From positions 1-45,517 of IMG/VR virus record IMGVR_UViG_3300013125_000013: a DNA stretch of 45,517 bases; one strand, 5' to 3'. The stretch is from a virus. Shown one piece after another: positions 34,081 to 40,745 of the stretch. A model generated the notes under the pieces. That model saw only the letters and a program-made list of their open reading frames with translations, was not told where the DNA came from and made no database searches. Numbering within the stretch: position 1 is the stretch's first letter; every line of letters starts with the position of its first letter. Both the position numbers and the translations under genes were made by a program.

Positions 34081-34436
34081 GTATGACACGCCAAGGCAAG
34101 ATTGCAGTGCAGGCGCAGCATGGGAAAACTCTTTCCAAGGACACTGTAGTGGAGCTTGAGGCGAGGGTATTTCCTGACGAGGTGCATCCTTCCAAGGTTT
34201 CCGCTGCTCTTGGGCTAACCATCAACTTGACGCCTCCCGGTGCCAACAACACCTTCGAGTTTGCCAGGGTGGACATCGGCGGCGAGGACTATTGCTACTT
34301 TGAGGAGAAAGAAGAGGCTCGTAGGGCGCTTCTTCAGGAAATCGCGCGGATGATGTCCGAAGAGTGCAGGGACTTCAAGGGTGTGGCAGCAGACGCGGCC
34401 AAGGCGTACCCCGAGCTATTCACGCGGAGGCGCTAG
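34077..34436 (+). CDS. Hypothetical protein before recA
   Basis: 119 residues starting in an ATGA overlap (a second in-frame ATG at 34083 is possible). Contains TVVELEARVFPDEVHPSKVS, a beta-like LTINLTPPGANNTFEFARVD and a helical C terminus rich in Arg and Ala. recA begins directly after its stop codon. No family recognised; possibly a recombination accessory protein from context. Confidence 0.5.
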   Translation: MSMTRQGKIAVQAQHGKTLSKDTVVELEARVFPDEVHPSKVSAALGLTINLTPPGANNTFEFARVDIGGEDYCYFEEKEEARRALLQEIARMMSEECRDFKGVAADAAKAYPELFTRRR

Positions 34437-35642
34437 ATGGCCAAGATTCCCACGTTCAATGAGGCGATAAACGAGATCGCCAAGAAATATGGCCCAGGTG
34501 TTGTGGTCAATGCAGCACGCTCGCCACAGCTTAAGCGCATCAAGCGACTAGAGACAGGCATTTTTGCTCTGGACCTCGCTACGGGTGGCGGGCTCCCTAT
34601 GGGCCGCGCCATTCACATGAAGGGTAAGGAGTCCAGTGGAAAGAGCTTGATCGCCATGAAGGCATTGGCCGCGCTTCAGCGGCTATGCCGCAACTGCGGG
34701 AAGCCCAGATTTGCCTGGGACGAGCAGTCGATGAAGAAAACCCCCATCGAGTGCTGCAAGCGTCCCCAGGCACCTAACGCCATGTGGGTAGATGCTGAGG
34801 GCGTGTGGGAGGATTTCTGGGCAGAACGTCTTGGTGTGGATACTTCAGAGCTTTACGTTATGAAGTCCACTTACGCGGAGCAGGTTATTGACGCTGGTTC
34901 GGCGGTACTTACAAGTGGCGCTGACATGATTGTGGTGGATTCTATCGCGCAGCTTGTCCCTTCTGTTGAGCTTGAGGTATCAGCCGAGAAGTGGCAGCAA
35001 GGTGTTGCATCGCGTCTGATGGCCAAGATGATGCGTGTGTGGACCTCTGACATGAACGCGCGGTATTGTGACAATGCACTGCCGCCCACAGTGATCTTCA
35101 TCAATCAGATTCGCATGAAGATCGGGGTCATGTATGGCAACCCCGAGACGACCACTGGTGGAAACAGTATCAATTTCTACTCTTCGCTTACAGGCAACGT
35201 GAAGCGTAAGGGTGTATTGAAGTCTGCCGATGAGCACACCATCGGCACCAAGATCGAGGTCGTGTTTGAGAAGAACAAGACCTCGCCGCCGATGGAGAGT
35301 GCTACGTTCGACTTAGCCTTCGTTCCTCTGTCGGAGCGTCGTAAGGCGGGCTCCACGGATTATGCGGCTCAGGTACTCAGGGCGGCCAAGAGAGCCGGAA
35401 TTGTTCTTTATGACGGAAGCTGGATCACACTCGCCAAGGACGTGAAGTTCCAAGGCGCGCAACAAGCTGTAGAGTTTCTTGAGAGCCCTGGAGGGGCGGC
35501 TGTCCTGAAGATGCTCAGAGATGAGGTTTGGCGTAGGGAGTCAGCTTTCTGGGACGGTGCTGCTATTATGACCGCCGCGTCTTCTGAGGATGAAAAGGAA
35601 GACGCTGACGGAAAGAAGGACAGTGGTGAAGGAAAGAAGTGA
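34437..35642 (+). CDS. recA: RecA-like recombinase
   Basis: 401 residues. N-terminal helix, then TGIFALDLATGGGLPMGRAI, Walker A GKESSGKS (63-70), the VDAEG loop with Glu121, Walker B MIVVDSIA with Asp168, and the L2 region FINQIRMKIGVMYGNPETTT (221-240). It coats ssDNA and catalyses strand exchange for repair and recombination-dependent replication. Between Walker A and VDAEG there is an extra loop with Cys84, Cys87, Cys106 and Cys107, absent from bacterial RecA, which could bind zinc. The C terminus is acidic/Lys-rich (SSEDEKEDADGKKDSGEGKK). A resolvase-like gene overlaps its end. Confidence 0.88.
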   Translation: MAKIPTFNEAINEIAKKYGPGVVVNAARSPQLKRIKRLETGIFALDLATGGGLPMGRAIHMKGKESSGKSLIAMKALAALQRLCRNCGKPRFAWDEQSMKKTPIECCKRPQAPNAMWVDAEGVWEDFWAERLGVDTSELYVMKSTYAEQVIDAGSAVLTSGADMIVVDSIAQLVPSVELEVSAEKWQQGVASRLMAKMMRVWTSDMNARYCDNALPPTVIFINQIRMKIGVMYGNPETTTGGNSINFYSSLTGNVKRKGVLKSADEHTIGTKIEVVFEKNKTSPPMESATFDLAFVPLSERRKAGSTDYAAQVLRAAKRAGIVLYDGSWITLAKDVKFQGAQQAVEFLESPGGAAVLKMLRDEVWRRESAFWDGAAIMTAASSEDEKEDADGKKDSGEGKK

Positions 35643-36036
35643 TCGGCTTGGGGGGAAGACCTTTACTTCTCCGCTCTTTGTCCCGGAGAAAAAAGACCGC
35701 AAGACGCTCGGTAACAGGCAAGAAAAGCGGCTGAGTAAAGAGCTTGGATTAAGGCAAACGCCCAATAGCGGAGCAGCGCCCTTTCCTTCTATGAAAGGTG
35801 ACGCTCAGAACGATCACTTTGTAGTCGAATATAAGCGGGATAAGACAGCCAGGTTCACTATCACTTCTCCGGTGGTGGTTAAGGTTCACAACGAAGCCTC
35901 GGCCATAGGAAAGCGCTGGGCTGTGGGAATAACCATAGAGGGTTTCCCCACATGCGTAGAGCATGACTTGTTTCTTATTCCTAAGTCTGAATTTCAAGAG
36001 TATCTAGACTTCCTTACAAACAGGGGAAAAGATTGA
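35626..36036 (+). CDS. Restriction-endonuclease-like nuclease, Holliday junction resolvase candidate
   Basis: 136 residues from a GTG at 35626 (GAAGGA upstream); an ATG at 35590 would give a longer overlap with recA. The core matches phage PD-(D/E)xK nucleases: RQEKRLSKELGLRQTPNSGA, then MKGDAQNDHFVVEYKRDKTA, where Glu (helix), Asp of KGD and the Glu-x-Lys of VEYK form the metal site. Similar proteins beside RecA act as junction resolvases. The C terminus overlaps a CCTTACAAACA element and the next start (TTGA). Confidence 0.65.
   Translation: MKERSDRLGGKTFTSPLFVPEKKDRKTLGNRQEKRLSKELGLRQTPNSGAAPFPSMKGDAQNDHFVVEYKRDKTARFTITSPVVVKVHNEASAIGKRWAVGITIEGFPTCVEHDLFLIPKSEFQEYLDFLTNRGKD
36012..36022 (+). 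promoter_or_regulatory. CCTTACAAACA copy at the end of the resolvase gene
   Basis: An exact match to the element at 16383, 14 bases before a stop and next gene start. It is within coding sequence (Phe-Leu-Thr-Asn), so chance cannot be excluded, and no -10 follows. Confidence 0.25.
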
Positions 36037-36827
36037 GTACCGATGTCAACGGATTCAAAGCTTTGGCTGACCTTGCGGCTCTCTTAGAAATTGATAGGAA
36101 GGCGGCTATAGAAGAGGCACTCAGGGAGCCCTCGGATTTCGGGTACAGCGGGGATAACGAGGAGCTATTCAAGACGTGGACGCTTGGCCCCTGTATTTTG
36201 TGTCGAGACTCCTCGCTTCGGGAAGAGACTACTACGGCCGATTTTCTTGCGTTTTGGCGGCGGCGTTACCCGGAAGGTCAGGAGTGGGGGGTTGTTCGTT
36301 GCAGCCATTGGGCTGTAGGGTGGGTCGATCACCTTAGTTTCAAGTTGGTGGACGAGAAGGGGCACGTAACTAACATCGCCAAGGATTTGCTTGGTAGGGC
36401 GGTGCTGATCACTGAGGATGGCGGCATTTGTGATGAGGCCTCATTTCGTATGGCGCTAGATGTAGCGGCCTTGGAGAATCTGCGTCAAGTGGCAAAGCAC
36501 CAGGTAGTAGCTGATCTTCCTGAAGGCTGGGTGGAGCTACTAGATTCTACTCTACAGGAAATGAACGAACAGTGGAGTTTGGACCGGGAGTCTAATCTGG
36601 ACGACGCGCCATATCCTGACGAGCTTGCGGTAGAAAAGGCGCTTGAAAGATTACATTGGCTAGAGAATACCAGCAAAGATGCGGAAATGGCTGAACTGGT
36701 GCGGTGCGTGGAAGAGTTGCTGCCTTTGGTTGAGCGGGCAGAGCTAGATTTCGTGAAGCTCCCACTCAGGGATAGATTGTCCTGGGCGCGTGAGGCGTGT
36801 GAGGCCGCTATGAAGGAGGTAGTATGA
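36033..36827 (+). CDS. Hypothetical protein (SHWAVGW motif) before thyX
   Basis: 264 residues. The only sensible start is a TTG at 36033 with AGGGGA five bases upstream; it overlaps the previous stop (TTGA). Contains two Cys in GPCILCRDSSL, a WGVVRCSHWAVGWVDHL segment that I have the impression recurs in phage hypothetical proteins of this length, and a long acidic helical C-terminal half. No catalytic motif assigned. It overlaps thyX by four bases (ATGA). Confidence 0.6.
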   Translation: MSTDVNGFKALADLAALLEIDRKAAIEEALREPSDFGYSGDNEELFKTWTLGPCILCRDSSLREETTTADFLAFWRRRYPEGQEWGVVRCSHWAVGWVDHLSFKLVDEKGHVTNIAKDLLGRAVLITEDGGICDEASFRMALDVAALENLRQVAKHQVVADLPEGWVELLDSTLQEMNEQWSLDRESNLDDAPYPDELAVEKALERLHWLENTSKDAEMAELVRCVEELLPLVERAELDFVKLPLRDRLSWAREACEAAMKEVV

Positions 36828-37564
36828 TTCTTATTAAGCAGTACGCGGAGTGGGCTTCGTTCATGGAGAGCGGCATTCCCGTATTTGACAAGGTGTTCAG
36901 CGAGAAGGTCTGTGAAGCCATTGAGCGCGCCGGGCGCACGGCTTACCAGAGCGAGCCCAAGGGCGACCCGGAAGGCTTCGTTCGCATGATCCTCAAGCGG
37001 GGCCACCTGAGCGTGCTGGAGCATGTCAACCTGACGGCCCGTCTAGTGACCGACCGAGGTGTTCTTGCCGAGCTAACGCGACATCGGTTAGCGGCGTACA
37101 CGGTTGAGTCAACAAGGTATGTGGACTACGCGGGCGACAAGCAGGGCAACCACTGCAAGTTCATCATCCCGACGTGGTTGGAGACCGAGGTAGAAGAGGG
37201 GGAGTATCATTCTGCGCCTGAGTACGTACAGGAGCCCCACTGGTACTTCAAGGAGAAAGGCAAGTATGTGTGCCCTCATGGAGATGCCTCTTGGTGGATG
37301 TCTTTCATGGCTCAGGCCGAAAACGCTTACCAGTCCTTGCGCGGCGTCTGCAACTGGGTACCACAGCAGGCTCGGTCGGTCCTGCCTAACTCGACCAAGA
37401 CCGAGATCGTGATGACGGCCAACTTGCGAGAGTGGCTGCATGTGTTCAAGCTCCGGTGCGCCAAGGACGCGCACCCGCAGATGGTGGCGCTCATGACGCC
37501 TCTGCGTGACAAGTTGTTCGAGGCCATGCCGGTATTGGAGCACGCTGGCACGAGGGTACTATGA
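36824..37564 (+). CDS. thyX: Flavin-dependent thymidylate synthase ThyX
   Basis: 246 residues. Methylates dUMP to dTMP using CH2-THF and FAD/NADPH, supplying dTTP for phage DNA. Seen here: GHLSVLEHVNLTARLV with the dUMP-contacting region, the signature RHRLAAYTVESTRY at 86-99, and RSVLPNSTKTEIVMTANLRE plus HPQMVALM near the C terminus. The canonical signature RHRxxSxNxxSxR is altered at two positions (Ser to Ala, Asn to Thr), while RHR, Ser and the last Arg remain. The gene is GC-richer in third positions than both neighbours, suggesting recent acquisition or high expression. Confidence 0.92.
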   Translation: MILIKQYAEWASFMESGIPVFDKVFSEKVCEAIERAGRTAYQSEPKGDPEGFVRMILKRGHLSVLEHVNLTARLVTDRGVLAELTRHRLAAYTVESTRYVDYAGDKQGNHCKFIIPTWLETEVEEGEYHSAPEYVQEPHWYFKEKGKYVCPHGDASWWMSFMAQAENAYQSLRGVCNWVPQQARSVLPNSTKTEIVMTANLREWLHVFKLRCAKDAHPQMVALMTPLRDKLFEAMPVLEHAGTRVL

Positions 37565-38076
37565 ACACTGACTTGATGTTCTCTTCGCAGTACGATGAGT
37601 GGGAGACACCGTGGGATTTATTCAAGGCGCGGCATTCACGGTATGGTTTTACGTTGGACGTATGCGCTCGGCCTGAAACGGCTAAGCTTCCTAGATTCTT
37701 CGAGCCCCACACTAACGGGCTACTCAGGTCATGGCAAGGTGAGTCATGCTGGATGAACCCGCCGTATGGGCGAGTGATAAGTAAGTGGATTAAGAAAGCA
37801 TACCTGGAGACTCGTGGAGAAGCTTGCGGCTCTTCAGTTGTATGTTTGATCCCATCACGCACGGATACGGCGTATTGGCATGACTACTGTATGCACGCAG
37901 AGGATATTTTCTTAGTCAAAGGTAGGGTGCATTTTCTGGAAAACGGGCGGCGACGGGAAGCAGCACCATTTCCATCGGCCATAGTGCGTTTTTCTAGCGG
38001 CATCCACTCCCCAGTCAGATTTCACACTATCACCCCTGCTGGAGAGATACTTATTGACAAACACAGAGTTTCCTGA
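37561..38076 (+). CDS. Phage N6-adenine DNA methyltransferase (Dam-like)
   Basis: 171 residues, ATGA overlap with thyX. The phage Dam-like signature is clear: EWETPWDLFKARHSRYGFTL, DVCARPETAKLPRFF and the catalytic MNPPYG (Asn66-Pro-Pro-Tyr69), then SVVCLIPSRTDTAYWHDYC. It transfers methyl from SAM to adenine N6, likely protecting phage DNA or marking replication state. It is a solitary enzyme with no nuclease partner nearby. Its last codons (LIDKHRVS, stop) are the -35 and spacer of the next promoter. Confidence 0.85.
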   Translation: MNTDLMFSSQYDEWETPWDLFKARHSRYGFTLDVCARPETAKLPRFFEPHTNGLLRSWQGESCWMNPPYGRVISKWIKKAYLETRGEACGSSVVCLIPSRTDTAYWHDYCMHAEDIFLVKGRVHFLENGRRREAAPFPSAIVRFSSGIHSPVRFHTITPAGEILIDKHRVS

Positions 38077-38082
38077 TACATT
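38054..38082 (+). promoter_or_regulatory. Promoter TTGACA-17-TACATT embedded in a gene end
   Basis: TTGACA at 38054-38059, spacer AACACAGAGTTTCCTGA (the TGA is the methyltransferase stop) and TACATT at 38077-38082, with extended -10 TG. Spacer identical to the polymerase promoter. Weak pairing of TTCTC with GGGGAA of the ligase ribosome site repeats the leader-hairpin theme. Confidence 0.6.
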
Positions 38083-38107
38083 CTCTCTTGAACGATAGGG
38101 GAACGAC

Positions 38108-39010
38108 ATGGGAACGGCTGGAAAGGTTTACCCACAGTACATCACCACTCGACCGGACTTCGCCGATCTTGACCCACGGCAGTCTGACGTGTTCAAGATC
38201 ATCGAGCGTGAATACACCTACGCCGAATTCAAGTACGACGGGCAGTGGGGGAGGATGGAGATCCAGCCCAGCGGCTCTTCTACCAATGTTTACATCTTCT
38301 CTAGGCATGGGCAGCTAAAGCACTCCTTCATTGAGAGTCGCATTCTTCCCTTCACTGGAAGGACCGTGATCCATGGGGAGTTTATGCACGGGTCTAACTG
38401 GGGTATTCGCACAGGGAGAGACAAGCACTTCTACGCCTTTGATGTGGTGATGCACAACGGCGTAGATGTTTCTTTTGAGCACTTCGACTGGCGTAGAGGG
38501 CTCATCGAAGGCTTGGCTGCACAACTTCATGGTGGCTGGCCTTGGTTCTTTGCTTCTAGGCTCATTCCCCTCACACAGGGGGCGTTGGGTATCTGGGCGG
38601 AAGTTGAGGCAGAGGGTTTCGAGGGCGCCGTTTTCAAGCGTGCGGGGTGCCGGTTTGGAGACGGCTGGGCGCGTATGAAGCGGGAATTCGAGGTTGACTA
38701 CGTATGCCTCGGATTCGAGCAGTCCGACGCCGCTAAGTACAAGGGGAGGATGGTTAAGTCCATCATCGCTGGCTTGTACGTAGAGGGGGTATGCCCTGAG
38801 ATATGCAGAATATCTGGCTTGGATGAGGCGGAAAGGGCGGCCTTCTATAACAGCCCTGGTTTGTACGTAGGCAAGGCATTTACAGCTAGGGGGAAGCTGG
38901 TATTCCCTTCAGGGTCTATGCGGCATTCGGAGTTCAAGTGTTTCCGGGGAGACAAGCTTCCCCAGGCTTGCACTCTGGAAGCGGCCCTAAAAGTTGGAGG
39001 TTTGAAGTAG
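38108..39010 (+). CDS. ATP-dependent DNA ligase
   Basis: 300 residues, GGGGAACGAC before the ATG. Nucleotidyltransferase motifs: I, EFKYDGQWGR with Lys42 as adenylated residue; III, HFYAFDVV near 105; IV, EGFEGAVFKR near 175; V, WARMKREFEVDYV near 191. A C-terminal OB-like domain follows. It seals nicks during replication and repair. Size is typical of phage T7/T3-like ligases. An RNA ligase is less likely given the replication setting, but motif V is slightly unusual (RMKRE rather than a plain K-x-K). Confidence 0.82.
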   Translation: MGTAGKVYPQYITTRPDFADLDPRQSDVFKIIEREYTYAEFKYDGQWGRMEIQPSGSSTNVYIFSRHGQLKHSFIESRILPFTGRTVIHGEFMHGSNWGIRTGRDKHFYAFDVVMHNGVDVSFEHFDWRRGLIEGLAAQLHGGWPWFFASRLIPLTQGALGIWAEVEAEGFEGAVFKRAGCRFGDGWARMKREFEVDYVCLGFEQSDAAKYKGRMVKSIIAGLYVEGVCPEICRISGLDEAERAAFYNSPGLYVGKAFTARGKLVFPSGSMRHSEFKCFRGDKLPQACTLEAALKVGGLK

Positions 39011-39037
39011 CTATGGTAGCATGGGCTGGTCAAGGCA

Positions 39038-39092
39038 AGAAGAGGGAAGTACCCTCAAAGTTCTTGACAAACACACGTTTCCAACGGAAACA
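39038..39092 (+). promoter_or_regulatory. Hairpin followed by CTTGACAAACACA element before parB-like gene
   Basis: GAGGG/CCCTC with loop AAGTA (39043-39057) can extend to AAGAA/TTCTT and may be an attenuator. TTGACA follows at 39064-39069. The position expected for a -10 is GAAACA, part of a perfect hairpin GTTTCC AAC GGAAAC (39077-39091), so promoter activity is doubtful. GAGGAGG precedes the next ATG. Confidence 0.4.
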
Positions 39093-39106
39093 AGAGGAGG
39101 TGTGGG

Positions 39107-40054
39107 ATGAGTGACGAGTTCGTAACGCAAATGGTTCCCGTGTCCGAACTGGTCGTGGAGGAGGGGTTCAACGCACGCAAGAACCTGGGGGACATCGAGG
39201 CGTTCGCCAACACCCTCCTGGCTGAGGGCGTGCACGAGCCGATTGGGGTGAAGAAGATCAAGGGCAAGTCCGGGTTCAAGGTCATCTACGGCTTCCGGCG
39301 CGTGGCGGCGGCACAGAAGGCTGAGATCGCCGGGCTTCCGGCCCGCATCTACCCCGCCACCATGACGGTGCTTGAGCAGTACAAGGCCAATATGATCGAG
39401 AACGTGGCTCGTGAGAGCCTGAATCCCATGGACGAGGCCGAGGGTATCCAGCGGCTGATCGCCGGTGGGGTGAGCGAAGAGGACGTGGCACGGTCCCTGG
39501 GCTTCTCCAAGACGCTGATCACTCAGCGTCTTCAACTGCTCAAGATCAGTGACGTTCTTCAGGATCGTCTCCGGGCGGGGCAGATCAGCGTGGCACAGGC
39601 GCGGGCCATCGAGGCGCTGCCCGAGGACCGGCACGAGCGTTTCGCTGACGTGGCTGCCTCCCTCCCCATCGACAAGCTCAAGGGCATGGTTGACAAGGAG
39701 ATGGAGAAGATCCTCAACGCCAATGCGCCCCAGCCTGCGGCGGCTCCTGAGCCTGCGGCTTCCGAGCCCGCTCCGGCCCTCGCCGTTGAGGGTGATCCGG
39801 TTCTCCTCGCCACCAGCGTCACTACCTGCTTGAGCGACATGCTGGCAGCCACGTACAAGAACGACCAGGAGAAGGCCACCAAGGCGGTGATTACGCTGCG
39901 GAGCATCGACTGGACCAAGCTCTCGGTGCAGGATCTCGATGCGCTGTGCGTGCTGCTGGAGGATGTTGCGGAGGATACCGGGTGCATCGGGGCCTCTGAC
40001 AACATCGCCTCCATCGGTGGTGACGAGGCGGCTGAGGAACCTGAGCCTGCGTAG
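39107..40054 (+). CDS. ParB-like DNA-binding protein
   Basis: 315 residues. ParB/Srx N-terminal domain: GFNARKNLGDIEAFANTLLA, YGFRRVAAAQKAEIAGLPAR, then ENVARESLNPMDEAEGIQRL. A helix-turn-helix follows (SEEDVARSLGFSKTLITQRL), and later GQISVAQARAIEAL. An Ala/Pro/Glu linker near 205-230 joins a C-terminal helical domain. ParB proteins bind and slide on DNA (CTPase clamps) for partition or regulation. No ParA is in this window. The codons are strongly GC-biased, suggesting high expression. It could partition a plasmid-like prophage or act as a regulator. Confidence 0.8.
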   Translation: MSDEFVTQMVPVSELVVEEGFNARKNLGDIEAFANTLLAEGVHEPIGVKKIKGKSGFKVIYGFRRVAAAQKAEIAGLPARIYPATMTVLEQYKANMIENVARESLNPMDEAEGIQRLIAGGVSEEDVARSLGFSKTLITQRLQLLKISDVLQDRLRAGQISVAQARAIEALPEDRHERFADVAASLPIDKLKGMVDKEMEKILNANAPQPAAAPEPAASEPAPALAVEGDPVLLATSVTTCLSDMLAATYKNDQEKATKAVITLRSIDWTKLSVQDLDALCVLLEDVAEDTGCIGASDNIASIGGDEAAEEPEPA

Positions 40055-40081
40055 TGTTTTGGGAGGAGGGCGAAGTTATAG

Positions 40082-40152
40082 GAGCGACAAAAGCGGGGTA
40101 ACGGCAAAAGTGCCCCTCACAAATCGCTCGTCCTTTGCCGGGGAAATCCGGT
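40082..40152 (+). ncRNA. Structured leader region upstream of the tmRNA (candidate)
   Basis: GAGCGA (40082-40087) pairs with TCGCTC (40124-40129) around an inner GGGG/CCCC stem. CGGCAAA (40102-40108) in that loop is complementary to TTTGCCG (40134-40140) downstream, a pseudoknot geometry. CCGG/CCGG (40139-40152) can form another stem. It could be a terminator, processing signal or regulatory RNA of the parB-tmRNA unit. Confidence 0.35.
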
Positions 40153-40205
40153 GACGTTATTCGATACGTTATCGGCGTCCAACTTCCATCGCTCTTTGAA
40201 ATTAT

Positions 40206-40619
40206 GGGGGTGAAGTGGTTTCGACATGGATGCTGAGGTATGGATTGCATGCCGTGGGCACCTTGCGTGAGGGTGCGACAGAAGAAATGCGAACCGTTTC
40301 ATCAACAACGTGATCGACGCGGCCAATCGTTTCGTCCGCAAGACGTTCGATGTTGCCGTTCCGGTTGCGCTGGCGGCCTAAGAGCCGTCCCGTCCTACTC
40401 GTAAGACACCCGGTAGCGGGCTAGGGCGTAACCTACAGGGTTGCTCCTCCATGTACGTATGACTGGCACGGACTTGGAAGGAAAAGAAAACAGCTTGTCA
40501 ACCTCTTCGGTTTTCTCATGGGCCGAAGTTGAGGCTGGAAACAGCTTAACATGAAGAGAAGCATGTGGTGGTTCATAAGTAGGCATTTGTGGACTTGGGT
40601 TCGACTCCCAACACCTCCA
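40206..40619 (+). ncRNA. ssrA: tmRNA (transfer-messenger RNA) with a 30-codon tag
   Basis: The tRNA-like end is complete: GGGGGTG (40206-40212) pairs with CACCTCC (40612-40618), including the G3-U70 wobble that identifies alanine. The T arm is TTGGG-TTCGACT-CCCAA (40595-40611) and the 5' side has the typical GTGGTTTCGACATGGATGC. A ten-pair P2 helix joins 40225-40234 to 40582-40591. Pseudoknot 1 is CATGC/GCGTG with GCACC/GGTGC at 40249-40275. Twelve bases later the resume codon GCG (40289) opens a frame ending VALAA and TAA at 40379-40381. Together with SmpB it frees stalled ribosomes and tags the peptides for proteolysis. CCA is not encoded right after A40619 (GCCA follows). Confidence 0.93.
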
Positions 40620-40645
40620 GCCAAGTGCGAGGGCGTATCGTAATC

Positions 40646-40715
40646 ACCAAGGTAGCTCAAAAGGGGCAGAGCCCGTTGTTAGACGGAGATGTGGGTTCAA
40701 CTCCCATCCTTGGAG
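40646..40715 (+). tRNA. Shortened tRNA-like element, Asn(GUU)-like
   Basis: Starting 26 bases after the tmRNA: acceptor CCAAGG/CCTTGG (6 bp plus an A-A mismatch), TA, D arm GCTC-AAAAGGGGCA-GAGC, and T arm GTGGG-TTCAACT-CCCAT. A72-G73 at the end fits tRNA-Asn. The anticodon arm is short, CCGT-TGTTAG-ACGG (4 bp, 6-base loop), giving about 70 bases in all. T-GTT-A in the loop suggests anticodon GUU. It may be decayed or a functional odd tRNA. Confidence 0.45.
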
Positions 40716-40745
40716 CTAGGTGCCAAACATGCTGGAGACATAATC

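Noticed and set aside
39559-40107. 182-codon - strand frame over the parB-like gene
   Set aside because: Mirrors the GC-rich codons of a clear ParB-domain gene; Ser/Arg-rich translation without motifs.
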